Positions 10,601 through 21,900 of a stretch of DNA of 64,000 nt are shown piece by piece. The stretch comes from Schizochytrium sp. CCTCC M209059 (Eukaryota > Sar > Bigyra > Thraustochytrida > Thraustochytriidae): the NCBI GenBank assembly GCA_000818945.1, contig KN805425.1, forward strand, positions 127,479-191,478, read 5' to 3'. Position 1 is the first letter of the stretch, and each line of letters starts with the position of its first letter. Position numbers and translations under genes: made by a program. Below the pieces are notes generated by a model. That model did not search any database. It saw only the letters and a program-made list of their open reading frames with translations, and was not told where the DNA came from.

Positions 10601-13552
10601 TCATCTTCTCTCGCGCGGCTCCTCAACTATCATGCCGTTTGGCAAATGCGTAAAGATTCTCCATAAAGCACGAGAGCCGTCCCGACTGATCTCGAAGATC
10701 TCTAAGTCCGTACGATCGTTGTGTGTCGATGTCGACACTTCTCTTGTCAATCCGCGAGGGCCCTTCCATTGCAGCGATCGATGCCAGAGCTGATTGACAT
10801 AAACCGACGAGACCTCCGTGTCGTCGGGAACGAAGAACACCCCCTCGGCACCAAAGAGACGCCGATAAAGGTCATGAGAACGACCATCCCGATGTACGAA
10901 AACCATGTACAATGCGAGAACGAGACTATCCATGCAAAGCATCGTCGAGTAGACAAGCAACAAGAGGTAGACCGCGTTTAGTACCGATCCTTCATGCGCG
11001 TAAAAGTACGAAATCACACGCCACGCCTCCGTATCAGAGCAAAAGCAGTCGCTCGCATGCTTCCCGAATGCACAGAAACTCTCGCACGAGATTTGTCCCG
11101 CAGCCCCGTCCACTAAAGTGGTAATAATTGGATCCAGAAGCGTCATGATCCCGAGTAGGAGCACGAACTTGTGCAAGAGACCTGGAAGACGGCCCAAGAG
11201 TAATTGCAGCACAAGGCTCACGAGCGCCACGAAGGAAAATGCCACCAAAACAGCGAATGAACCGGCCACGACCAGATTCACCAGATGATACAGCGGCATG
11301 CCTGAATCGGCGAATTTGATGACGCATTTGAATGGAAGAACTTGAAACGAGTATGCGGCGCCGTAACCCCCTGATCGTAGGTAAACATACTGTCCGCCGT
11401 AGTGTGCAAACATACGAATATAGAAAGAAGCAGCGATGAGCAAGAGTAGCATCCAACCCTCGTTCACGCGCATCCGTTGCAACTGCAAAGCACTTATGGC
11501 CTCTTGGCGCATGTATGAGAGCTGATGCATGATTGCAGCCTTTCTCGAGACTGGTGCCGCATGCAAGGCGTACTGATACTCGTCGAGCTCCTCGCTGGTT
11601 GGCTTGGTGAAAGAAGAAGCAGTTTGCATCGCGCGCTTGCGCGCTTCTCGAGACCGCAACGATGCAGTGATGGGCGTGACCCCAGCACCCGCCTTGCCAG
11701 AGCTGCTGTGCTTTGATCCCCCTCTTACCCAAGCTATGGGACCAAGAAGACGATGCATAAGTGATGATTTGGCAAGCACGTCAGTTTCCGCGGGCTCGGT
11801 GGCATCATCGTGGGGTACTTCCTTCGCGTTGCTAGCAGCATCGTGCATGCCACTTTGCGTCCTTTCGCGAGAAGCTTCGGTGCTTTCTTGGACGTTTTTG
11901 GACGTTCCTTCTTCCCCCTGCAAGATGTCGTTCGCCTGCATGCTCTCAAAATTCTGCGCAAAGTCCATATCTACAGAGGCTTGTAGGTCCTGATTCATGA
12001 GTCCGAGATCGAGATTGGGGGACACGCTCGTGCGCGAATTCACTGGTTCCACGTGGACGTACAAGTTGCAAAGCCAGCGGTCCAAGTCCTTTGCCATCGC
12101 TGACTCGAGCTTGTGGTACCGGTCAAAAGAGCCATTGTAGGCGCCTTTCAGCATGGGCAGCTTGAAGCGTCCACGGCACAGTCCGCCGTCGGCATCCATT
12201 ACGGGAAGCGCGGTCCATCCCACGATGGCCTGAAGGTCGGTCGGATCCCGGTCGGCGCAACGAAAGACCTCGAGGATAAAAACATTCGACCGCCTCGTCC
12301 CGCGTCGGGGAGGACACATGACCATGACGGAATCATGCACTGTTACCTCAAAGGCGTCAAAACGTCCGTTATGACTAAATTGCCGCGTTCGCGCCACGTC
12401 CCCGAGAGCGTCATTCTCTGCTCGCAGACTATTCTGCGCTTTCACGGCGGGTACATCATCTTTCAAAAGGATCCGAGCACCTGCGAGCTCGTCTAAAACG
12501 TAAATTCCCAGCTGGTACTTCCCGCGCGCAAGCTTGTCTTTGACTCCACGCAAGACATCAACCCGGATTGCCACTTTTTGGGGCACCTTGTGCGAGGTGT
12601 CGATGATGAGCTTGCGCGCACCGTACGAATAATCTTTAAGCAGAACCCCAAAGACCTCGCTTATTTTGGCATCCTGATTGGCCAGAGTCTTCCGCAAAAA
12701 CTCTTCACGCCGGATGAAGGCGCGTCGAAGACGAGGCTCAAGATTGGCCAGGTTCGCGCTGATTGCCTCTCGCGCAGCCTCAACCTTGTGCTCGCGCTCA
12801 AATTGCGTTTTCACGACCCGGTCCCGCGCGGCCCTTTCGCGTGCCACAATGTCATTTTCTCGCTCGTCAAAGTACTTGCGCACCTTTTCACGGTTCTCAC
12901 GCTGACGCTTGCGGATCAGTTCAAGTCTCGCCGCCACTTGCTCTTTGGGCACGCTCGATATTTTCAGCTTTTTCTCCATGCTCAAATTATCAAACTGCAA
13001 CAAGTGCTGGCTATCTGCAGCTCCGGCCACACTGATGCGCTCTTTTGTCCGTCGAAGCACCTCATCGAACTTGCTGGCGTCAAATTGAATTTCCGTTGTC
13101 GACGCTGCTCGCAAATCTTTCTCATCATCGCGAAGGGTATCAAAGAGCTCCTCTTCTTCTTCTTTCTCAACGGACGCGAGAAAGTTGCTCACTTCCTCGA
13201 CATCAGTCTGTCGTCGCTTCAGTTGCGTTTTCAGCGACATAACTCTTTCGTCTTGGACGAAAGTTGAACCCGCTTCAATGGATTCCGTCTCATGTGCCGG
13301 TGCTTGGTCGACAACATTTGTCGAGGCTACATTTGAGGAAGACGGGGAGTCAAGCGATGTAGCGGCAGCAGCAGAAGCAGACGTAGCAACAGTCTCCGCT
13401 TTGTCCTGCACCACTCGATCGTCTGTGCTCTCGATCACATCAGTCGCCATCATGTCAGGTTCGCTCTCAAAGTCCCTGCGTGCTTGATCAGTCGTGGCAA
13501 TAGCGCTTCCCAGTGCCGATACGTCTTTTTTTAAGGCAGTAGTAGCCGATGC

Positions 13553-13600
<48 letters not shown>

Positions 13601-14170
13601 AGGACTGGACGGATTCTCGTTTTGCGATTTCAAATGAGGTTTAGAGTTGACCTTGTGTCCATTCTCGCGCTTCACGGCAACCGCATCGTTAGCTGTGTCT
13701 TCGCTCTCTCCCTGCGATTTCGCTTCATTAACAGCATTACTGTTTGCATCAGATTTTCTGAAACTCGATTCTACTTTCATCATGGGATTCATAGCGTCAG
13801 CATCAGGCTGCTGCTCCTCTACACTCTTGAATACAGCTTTGTGTGGACCTGCCTGCGGATCAAGATCGGTACTTCCTCTCTCCTGCTGGGCAGCATTTTC
13901 GATAATCTCTGAAGCTTCAGTCGTGTGTGCAATAGCACTCGAACTCCCGTGCTGATCTTTCTTTGATGGAACACGCGCCAAGTCGAGAATCGGAACCAGG
14001 GCTTCTGGGCCCGGACCAACGTCATTCGAAGGCGCCTCTATGTCTTGTTTGTCCACGTCGATTGCCTGCACGTCGTGAGCTGTCTCGATATCCTCGAGAG
14101 CGGTCTCCTCCTTCTCCCCTTCTTTTACTTGCGCGTCACCACCTCCTTTGCTCGAAGCGTCCCCCTCCAT
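10601..14170 (-). CDS. C2-like, multipass membrane protein of unknown function
   Basis: A 1189-residue protein. The first 330 residues are polar and disordered, with a run of about 17 Gln near residue 190-206. A charged coiled coil follows (about 400-540). Residues about 545-735 form a beta-rich, C2-like region (IRVDVLRGVKDKLARGKYQLGIYVL, then NVFILEVFRC and IVGWTALPV). The C-terminal third is a membrane domain with about four hydrophobic segments near residues 905-922, 960-990, 1000-1020 and 1062-1093. A Cys-rich loop (CESFCAFGKHASDCFC) sits before the last segment. The layout suggests a membrane protein with a lipid- or protein-binding cytosolic arm. I do not recognise the family. The ATG at 14170 is the first in frame, and the gene converges with the poly-Asp gene. 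Confidence 0.8.
13553..13602 (-). repeat. Coding (CAG)n tract, poly-Gln
   Basis: A pure GCT/CTG repeat on the plus strand reads as CAG on the coding strand. It encodes about 17 consecutive glutamines in the disordered N-terminal part of the membrane protein gene. Confidence 0.95.
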
Positions 14171-14737
14171 CGTTCACGGTCTCGGGAGGCACGAAAACTT
14201 CAGTGACTCCGAAGTGCGAGCTTGGCAGCACCAAGCGCAAGTCTCGTGTGCTGCCACGACGTTTTCAGGCGTGCTGCGCAACACGATGTAGCTTGCATCG
14301 CTTTGGCGGTGCTGTCCCACGCCGCCGATGCCACGTGCACGAGCGGCCCAGCGCCTTTAATTACTCGAGCACTCAATCTCCTAATGGCACACATAAAAAT
14401 GGTCTAACGGCTCGCTGGGAAGCCGCTTGGGGCATTTCGTCGTACATCCAGACGTCTCAAGATGAAAGAGATCGTCCATTCCATTTCAGCGTCAGCGAGA
14501 ACAATGAAGGGGGGAGGCGAAGATAAATCAGGCATGGATTGACAATGAGTCTAGGCCTACATATTCTTGTGTTTATACTCTCGTCTATAACTGTCCCGGG
14601 TGAGATATGGAGGGAGAGCGGCGAATATTTTTCGCCACGGAGAGAGTAATTCATTGGGAAAAAGAAAAAGACTGTTCTTGGATAAATTAGGGACCCAGAA
14701 ATGCTTTGCTCTCACAGCGAAGCTGTATATACGGTCC
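14171..14737. other. Upstream region of the C2-like membrane protein gene
   Basis: This 567-bp spacer lies 5' of the minus-strand membrane protein gene and 3' of the minus-strand phosphatase gene. Apart from one TAGGCCTA palindrome at 14552 I see no defined element. Confidence 0.4.
14552..14559. promoter_or_regulatory. TAGGCCTA palindrome (copy 1)
   Basis: An 8-bp perfect palindrome located 382 bp upstream of the start codon of the C2-like membrane protein gene. It is one of seven copies in the window, all between genes. Its role as a promoter element is inference. Confidence 0.4.
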
Positions 14738-15832
14738 TCAAGGCTGGGCATCCTTTTTGTGAACCGTTATGGGAACGAGCTCGCAGTTCGCGGGCCAGTG
14801 GTACGGTGCCTTGAGGACCTTGGTGGCGTGGGCCATGTACGAGGAGTGGCCGGCGACAATAACGTGCTTCCACGGCGTCTGCGCGAGCCAGTTGAAAAAG
14901 TAAGCGATGCGCTTCTCAATGTGATCGTCCGCCTCGCGGATAGGGGTGAACCACGGATCTTCCTCGGACTCCATAAAGTAGTCAAAGTTGATCTCGGGAA
15001 ATTTTTCCTTGAGCTCGGCCACAGATCTGCGCTTGTCGCACATGTTCTTACCAAAACGCTCACGGCACATTTCCACGGCGTAAATCGGCAGTTTGTCCCA
15101 ATCGTCACCAAGCCCGATCTTGGCAGTCTCGATGGCGCGTGTCAGAGGCGACACGATGATAGCGTCTACTTTGAGGCCGTCCTTTCGGGCCTGGGCAAAG
15201 GCTTCTTGAAGCTTTTGGGCCTGCTCACGGCCTACCTCGTTCAGGCAAGCGTCAAGGTATTCGTCTGTCTTGGCAATCTCGTTTTCCCACTTTTCCGTTC
15301 CATACTCGCGCTCCGCAGCGTTGTGATCGCCTTCGCCATGTCGGATCATGTACACCACCTTGGCGGACTCATCCTTGGCCGTGATTTCGTCCACTTCCTT
15401 ATTAAAGTCCTTCCAGCTGGAGTTAGGCGCAAGTCCGAGCTGCTGGATGTCTTTGTTGTTCAGCTCCACATTCCGCTGCCGAACGATCTCGACTTGCGGA
15501 TCCTCGTTGCGAGACTCGTGGTAGAGCTTCGATAGTTTTTTCAAGGTCTCATCTTCGCCATGTTTCTTTTCGGATTGGGAGCTTTCCTTGCGTCCGCTGG
15601 CGCTCCCGTTACCGCTGGAGGTGCCTTTGGGATTGGCGCTTGTGCCTGAGGTGCTGCTTGACGTGGTCTTACTCGTCCCATTGTTCGAGTGTTTGCTGGT
15701 GACTCCAACTTCTTGGCTCTTGCCTGAAGCCACGAGCGCCACGCCAATTGCAGCAAGAGCAACGACGGCCGCGGCGCCTAGCAGACTCGACTTGGACCAG
15801 CCGCTGCTCTGATCGCTTCTCTCACGAGGCAT
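14738..15832 (-). CDS. Membrane-anchored histidine phosphatase (phosphoglycerate mutase-like)
   Basis: A 364-residue histidine-phosphatase-superfamily protein. A hydrophobic segment near residues 16-36 (LLGAAAVVALAAIGVALVA) looks like an N-terminal signal anchor. A Ser/Thr/Gly-rich linker runs to about residue 80. The catalytic domain starts at VVYMIRHGEGDHN (nucleophile His about residue 164). It also shows SPLTRAIETA (second catalytic Arg, about 232) and VIVAGHSSYM (second His, about 326), so the active-site core is complete. The family includes phosphomonoesterases and mutase-like enzymes; the substrate cannot be read from sequence. The DDWDKLPIYAVEMCRERFGKNMCDKR region resembles plant and fungal phosphoglycerate-mutase-like proteins. 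ATG 15832 is the first in frame. The gene is divergent from the LsmAD gene. Confidence 0.85.
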   Translation of the reverse strand: MPRERSDQSSGWSKSSLLGAAAVVALAAIGVALVASGKSQEVGVTSKHSNNGTSKTTSSSTSGTSANPKGTSSGNGSASGRKESSQSEKKHGEDETLKKLSKLYHESRNEDPQVEIVRQRNVELNNKDIQQLGLAPNSSWKDFNKEVDEITAKDESAKVVYMIRHGEGDHNAAEREYGTEKWENEIAKTDEYLDACLNEVGREQAQKLQEAFAQARKDGLKVDAIIVSPLTRAIETAKIGLGDDWDKLPIYAVEMCRERFGKNMCDKRRSVAELKEKFPEINFDYFMESEEDPWFTPIREADDHIEKRIAYFFNWLAQTPWKHVIVAGHSSYMAHATKVLKAPYHWPANCELVPITVHKKDAQP

Positions 15833-16628
15833 CTTTGACGCTTCTTGTACTTTTTACGGGTTGGCGTGGAAAACGCAAAGCTTTTCAAGTGGCCGACGAC
15901 AACGACTCCGACGACGATCGATGGCTTTGAGGAGCAAGGCTCGAGTTGCGGTTTTGTTTTCTTCTTGGAGATGACTATGGCTTCTGGCCCGAGCCAACCA
16001 GCGAGCCAGCTAGTCTAGCGAGCCGCCAAAGGCCTCGCCGACCCCTTCGGCGCGGCAGCGGCTTTTCCCCCCTTCTTCCTCCCTTCCTTCCTTCGTCCCT
16101 GGACAAAGCAAGCAACTGAGGCCGAGCCCGGCATGCACCAGCCTGAGGCTAGACGCGCGGCTCCAGAGATACGCCTCAAGTCTCTGCTCTGTTTGGCGCT
16201 GTGACGAGGCTTCAGCGTTCGCGCTGTGGCCCATTGCTCTCGAGGCTCAGGAGGAGGGAGATCTTCGCGTGGTGCAGGTGCAAACTTTGGAAAGCACCCC
16301 CCGCTTTGGACCGCTTCATAAGTGGATGGTAGGCTTAAAAAAAAAGGAGAGAGAATAGGCCTAAAAAATGGCCGGAGTCCGAGTCAGCTGTCACGGTCAG
16401 CTGATTTTTTTTGTTTTCTGTTTTGGGCCAAAAGGAACGCAAGGGAAGGGAAGGCCTCTCCGCGTGGACGCGCGGTGCACTCGCAAGGAGGCAAAAGTCG
16501 GACGCGGCGGCGCCATCTCGAGGACGCACTGCGCGCACATCGGATTGCGTCGCTTGCAGTCTGCCCGCTCGTATTCTGCTCCTGCAGCAGCAGCAGAGCA
16601 GCAGCCAGAAGAAGCCGCAACCGCCATC
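15833..16628. other. Divergent promoter region
   Basis: This 796-bp spacer separates the phosphatase gene (minus) from the TPR/ankyrin/LsmAD gene (plus). It contains CCTTCCTTCCTTC near 16080-16095, a poly-A stretch at 16336-16345, and a TAGGCCTA at 16356 just before an upstream in-frame ATG at 16368. If translation began at 16368 the last 261 bases would be coding. Confidence 0.45.
16356..16363. promoter_or_regulatory. TAGGCCTA palindrome (copy 2)
   Basis: A perfect palindrome 266 bp upstream of the favoured start of the LsmAD gene and five bases before an alternative in-frame ATG. A regulatory role is inferred only from recurrence. Confidence 0.4.
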
Positions 16629-18443
16629 ATGAGCGACGAAAGCGACGACGAGGTTATCCTGCTGCAGCAGGGTGCAGCGCCTGCGAGCGCAGATAATGGA
16701 GAGCATGGCGGAAGCGACGAAAGCGACGACGACGATGACCTTTCGTTCCTCCGCAATATCCAGCAACAACAGGGCGGCGTCGACAAGGTTCTCGTGCAAA
16801 AGGATCCATACCTGAGCCCGACGCGCGCTGTGACCATGCAGTATCGAGCGGAAAAGGAGGAAAAGGCTCAAAAGGATAAACGAAGCGCATTGCACGCACT
16901 CACACTTAAAAATATGCGTGCTGCCGAAACGACTGGATGGCAGAGCCCTGACGAGGAGAATGCCACCGCCAAAGCAGACGGTGTCGAAATCCAGCTTCAA
17001 CCAAATGACGCAGCCGAGACTAACTTTTCTGCGATCATCGAGGCTGGCAAGGCGAAGATCAAAACAAAGGATTGGGAGGGGGCCAAGGCCGTTCTGCAAC
17101 AGGGCATCGACTTTTGCGCCGAGCACCCGGACAAGCAGGCATGGCGGGCTTCCGTGGGCTTTAGCATGGGGTCTGTCCTTCTTCAGCTTGGGGACGTACG
17201 CCTCGCAATAGGGGAGCTTAATACCGCGCTCCAGGCCGTGCGGGCCTGCCCGCCTGCTACGAAAGGAAAGCTTGAAGCGCCTCTTTTGCAGCGTCTTGTC
17301 CAAGCTTATTCGGATATCGGCAAAATGTCGGATGCTGACGCTTGCCAAAGAGAGTTGGACAGTCTGGGCACCGGTCAGGACCCCAACAGAAAAACTGCGT
17401 CATCTTCTGCCATCGCAAGCGCGGAGGCCGCTGAGTTGCCGGAAGAACTTACGGAAAGTTTGGATCAAGCCATCGAGGCAGCAATTAAGGGTCATTTTGG
17501 CTTCCTTCGCGCGCTTCTCAATGCTTTCCGTGATGGAAGGGGCGAAGTTTCGTTGCGCCAGGTAGTCAATTATCAGCACAGCGCCACACTCGCCACGCCG
17601 CTCATGGTCGCGACTGCCAAGGGCGAACTTCACCTTGTGCAAGCCCTCGTTCACGCTGGCGCGCAGGTGAATGCAGCCTCCGCTGACGGTAGCTCTGCGC
17701 TCCTTTGGGCCTGCAAATTCAATCAACCGCAAGTTCTTCGGACACTGCTTGATGTCGGCGCCCAATTTGACGCCAGCATCACCCCTGCTGTCATGGAATC
17801 ATGGTCTCCTGATGTGCAGCAGGCGATTGCCGACTTTGTGACTTCGCGAAAGAATGCTGCACAGCAGCAGCAACAGCAGCAGCAAAACCAGCAAAAGCAA
17901 AAGCAAACCCAGCAAAACCAGCAAAAGCAAGCACCCAATAAATCGAAAGTACCGCAGCAAAAGCAACAGAAAAAGCCAGCCAAGAAAGGGAAATCGACGG
18001 GGGGGGAACGCAATCTTGAAAAGTGGAAGGGAGATGCCAAGGAGGCTCCAGCAGCTGCAGGTCTGGGCGACGAACCGTCCGGCGACTGGGACCAATTCAA
18101 AGCAAATGAGGCTCTTGGCGTGCACGCGAACTCCTTTGACGAGAACCTCTATACAACCAAGCTCGACATCGATTCAATTCCCGCCGATGTTCAAGCTCAG
18201 GCAGATGCTCTCTGTGAGGCAATGCAACGTCAGAAGTCTGCCAACCCACGTGCGCAAAAGAATCCAGACGCAGACGAAGAAGCGCTTTACTCCGCAGTCG
18301 CACGCTCCAAAGAGGGTGCTGCCGTCGATGACGATGGGTTCACAGATGCCTCTGTCTTGAGTCGCAAGCAAAGGAAGGCCGCATCGCGTAATGCTGGCAG
18401 CAAGAAGAAGTCCGCGAGCAATTCTTCCAAAAACCGCAAGTAA
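16629..18443 (+). CDS. TPR/ankyrin protein with C-terminal LsmAD domain
   Basis: A 604-residue protein. An acidic N terminus (MSDESDDE) leads to a helical TPR-like region (about 127-247) and about two ankyrin-like repeats (about 320-380, with TPLMVATAKGELHLVQALVHAGAQVNA). A Gln/Lys-rich low-complexity stretch follows (about 411-455). Residues about 484-535 read GDWDQFKANEALGVHANSF followed by DENLYTTKLD, which matches the LsmAD domain of ataxin-2/Pbp1-type RNA-binding proteins, here without the Lsm fold that normally precedes it. The C terminus is Lys/Ser-rich. A role in mRNP or translation control is plausible but inferred. An in-frame ATG at 16368 would add 87 residues of poor quality; 16629 gives the more typical start. 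Confidence 0.75.
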   Translation: MSDESDDEVILLQQGAAPASADNGEHGGSDESDDDDDLSFLRNIQQQQGGVDKVLVQKDPYLSPTRAVTMQYRAEKEEKAQKDKRSALHALTLKNMRAAETTGWQSPDEENATAKADGVEIQLQPNDAAETNFSAIIEAGKAKIKTKDWEGAKAVLQQGIDFCAEHPDKQAWRASVGFSMGSVLLQLGDVRLAIGELNTALQAVRACPPATKGKLEAPLLQRLVQAYSDIGKMSDADACQRELDSLGTGQDPNRKTASSSAIASAEAAELPEELTESLDQAIEAAIKGHFGFLRALLNAFRDGRGEVSLRQVVNYQHSATLATPLMVATAKGELHLVQALVHAGAQVNAASADGSSALLWACKFNQPQVLRTLLDVGAQFDASITPAVMESWSPDVQQAIADFVTSRKNAAQQQQQQQQNQQKQKQTQQNQQKQAPNKSKVPQQKQQKKPAKKGKSTGGERNLEKWKGDAKEAPAAAGLGDEPSGDWDQFKANEALGVHANSFDENLYTTKLDIDSIPADVQAQADALCEAMQRQKSANPRAQKNPDADEEALYSAVARSKEGAAVDDDGFTDASVLSRKQRKAASRNAGSKKKSASNSSKNRK

Positions 18444-18936
18444 GATCCTCATCCAGCATCCGCAGTCTTTGCATTGGCAAACTAGGTGAGTATTACCTGC
18501 ACCCGGGCCGGGAGCACGGGCGCCTTCGGATAGAAAATATTCCAAACAATCTCGTATTCGCTTTTCTTTTTCTTCTCAAAATTCTTGTCGCCTTTTTCGT
18601 GTGACTTCATTCCAGTCCAACGAAAAACCTCATTTATTTACTTCAAAGCTGAATGCGATGAGGCCCAGTCGCTCAGAGCTTTGTTCAGAATCTTTCCCCA
18701 TGTGGGTGATGAAAACTACTTGCTGGGAAACAACCCTTCAAGTTGAGGCAAGACGAGCTTGACATCCATTCTTACGAATATCGAGCTTGCCGAGGGGAGG
18801 GCTAGTGATAAATCTATCGGTCTTGATCAAGCTTTACCTCAAAAGATCTTCAAGATCATTCTCTGACTCTCTTGCAAAATGCATCAAACACAGAATCGAC
18901 TTTCATACATTCATTTATTATACCATAGCAAACGTG
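18444..18936. other. Convergent spacer
   Basis: This 493-bp stretch lies between the 3' ends of the LsmAD gene (plus) and the IQ-WW-B-box gene (minus). It is AT-richer than the flanking genes, as expected for 3' UTRs. No gene or RNA element was recognised. Confidence 0.5.
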
Positions 18937-21900
18937 TCACTTTTTGCCGTTGAGAAGCTTTTTGAGGTAAGCTGGGTCTTGACTCATTTCGCGAGCAAGC
19001 TTGCTGCGCCTTCCGCCTCCAAAGATGCCCTGTGTGCGCCGCGTCTTGCGGCGCTCTCGAATTGCACGCAGGGTCGCTTCCTCCTCAAGCTCCTCTGCAG
19101 TCTTTTTGGGTTTCGGCTTCTCAAGTTTGTTCTCCTCAAATACATCATCGTTTACCAGAGACGGTGCGATAAACTTGGCGAGTTTGCGCGTCTTCGACTT
19201 TGCCCGATTGTGCTCTTCTTGCAGCTTCAAAAGCTCCAAGTCCTTCGCAATCGACTTTTCTCGGAACTCCTTGAGCATCTCTACCTCCTCGGTCAACTCG
19301 GCGAGCCGCTGCGCCTCGGCCGCAGCTTTCTTCTCCTTGGCCATGCGTTGCAGATATTCGTGCCGATCTGGGCCAAACATGAGCTCGAGTGGACACTCAT
19401 CCGTGAATTCCTTGGTCTCAGTGTTGAAGTATTGGGGCTGATGTGTCTCTTCATTAAAGTACTCTTCCCAGCGAAAACCATTAAACTCCGTCCACGTGTG
19501 CTCCTTGCGAGCCCCCTTTGCATGCAGTTCGTCGAAACACGGACGGCACATTTGGTCACCACACTGATCGCAAATTAAGGTCGCCTCGGCGAAACGGCAC
19601 TCCGTACATTGGGCCACATCCTCCTCCGGAAGAACCTTGGCGGGCTCCTCCCAGCGCTCAAGTTCCATATCTTCATCCGCATCCTTGATGATTTCTGTTT
19701 CGTGCACTCGCCATGTCCCAAACGTATGGGAAGTCAAAAAGCAGGGGAAACAGTACGGGAGACGAGGCCCGCACACTTTGCAGCGTCGGTCTGCCTGCGC
19801 GACACGACACAAGGTACACAAGAGGATACTCTCAATGACCTCATCCTCGCGCAAAAGGTCATCGTCTGCGTCAAACACGTCTTCAACTAAACAGTCTCCT
19901 CCCTTAAGAGGGTCCGACCCCCCGCCTCCCCCGTACATGCGCGTCTCTTGAAAGCCCGCGGGCATGACACGGCTCAGCTCGCCCGTCCAGGTATTGTAGT
20001 ACTCCACGCGGCGCCGATCCTGTGAAGGAATGCGCATCCAGCCGGCGTTGAGAGCCCTGAGCTCGTTCGGGTCTGGTGGCTCGCTCCAATACGCTTTTCG
20101 CTGAGCATCCCACTCTGGCGCGTAAAATCCCTCCGGCGCCTCCCACTGACTGGCGCCATAACCTGAGTGGTAAAAGTAGATGTCGCTGCCGTCAATTGCG
20201 CCATCTACTTCGGGCGTAATGCGCTGCCAAGAGGCGAGCTCTTGATCCGCCTTGTCTTGCTCTTTCGTGCGCAGCTCGATCAACTCTACATGCTCTTCCG
20301 AGCGCTCTTCACAAAACGCGCTCACGTCCTTCTCTCCTTCAAGTTGCTCCTTTAATGCACGCTTCCAGGCTTCTTGGAGACGTTCGCTCTTGTACGCTGT
20401 TTGATATTCCTCGCGCACACGAGCCTCGGCCTCGCTTCGTTTCCGTAAAGCAATGTTAGCTCGTGTTTGCACGCCTCGCCACAGTCTTTGCAACTCTGTG
20501 CAGCCGTAATGCTCTGCCTCGCCTTGCTGAATGGTGCGTCTAAGATGTGCGGCATACCGAGCTTTGGCACTTCTGTACGCGCATTGTATGGTCGTCGCGT
20601 TCCCATGACGGCGAGCGACCCATAGGCGCACGACGCAACGTCTCAAAAAGGCCTGTATCTGCACTAGTGCAGCAAACCGGGATTGCGCACGATGCCGCCC
20701 CCAAGCGCCACGAAAAACTCTTTGAATGTCCACAGCGCGAGCATGAAGTCTTGCAATAACACATCGCGCCAGATATCCCCGCACAAACGCCTGAATTCGT
20801 TTCGCACCTACCCGCTGAGCGGCCCACTTTTTCCTGGCTCGAAAGCCGCGAGCAGCAGCTTGGATCTTGGTCGCTGCAGCATTTCGGCGTCGCTGCTTTT
20901 TGGCTTCCATTACCCGCTCTCGAGCAATACGCAGTTCCATTTCCTTCTTTTCACGACGCAGTTTCTGCAAATGTTTGATTGCAAGCTGTTTTCGTATCCA
21001 ACATTGCACAAGGAGTGCGTTTGAATGCGCCGCAGCTAGACGCATACGTGCTAGGCATCCTCGGAAAAAGGCCTGCAGCACAGTGACTCGACTCACCATC
21101 GCCCGATAGGCTCGCGCAGCGCGTGCTGAGCGCCATGCGGTCTCGACGCAAATTGCGCTGGCGCGAAGACGAAGGAACCGAGAGCGTTCAAAACGGCCTC
21201 GAATCCAGTGCTGAATGGTTCGTGCGCGCTCATGTCGGATTTCTACCGCGCCAAGAACCCTTGCAAGAGCACGTTCGCACTCAACGCTCGTTTCGACAGC
21301 CTCACAAAGCTCCTGCATGATGCAACGTAAGGTTTGCTCTGCTAGCGCAGCAGCGCGTGCTGCGGCTAAAGCCTCGGCTGCTTGCCTTTCCCGCCGCTCC
21401 TTCTCCTCGAGGATCTCCAGGATTCGATTCATTGCCTCACCAGCCTCTTGGTCTGCGATTTCCGTCGAGATCGAACAGTTATCCTCGTCCGAGGACTCCG
21501 AGACTGGAAGCGGCGAAAGTGGTCTCTTTTTGCGTTGCCGCTTACGTCGCTTGAGTCGAAGCCTCGACTTTTTTTCTGGGATAGGAGGGTTTTCGGCCAG
21601 CCATTTAGCTCGTTCCCGAGCGTGCTCCTCGAGTTCATCTCGGGTATGTCTTGCCCATGTCGTGCGCCGCAAAGCGTAGGCAAGCGTAAGGGTAACTTTT
21701 CGCTCGCGATTCTGCGCGAGCCGCATCTTTGCCACGCGATCTAGAGCAAGATGGCCACGCCAGACGCGCTGGACAAGCGAGGCTGCGGCCACCATTGCAG
21801 CACGTTCAGCTTTTCGCTTTCGGTCAATCTGCGACTTCCAGCGACAGAGAGCGCTTCGCATGCGAAGCGCTGACCACTTGAGGAGCAACGCACGAACTTT

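Noticed and set aside
18787..19578. 263-codon plus-strand frame
   Set aside because: Mostly antisense to the IQ-WW-B-box gene; it is Leu/Phe-rich because it reads the complement of Glu/Lys codons.
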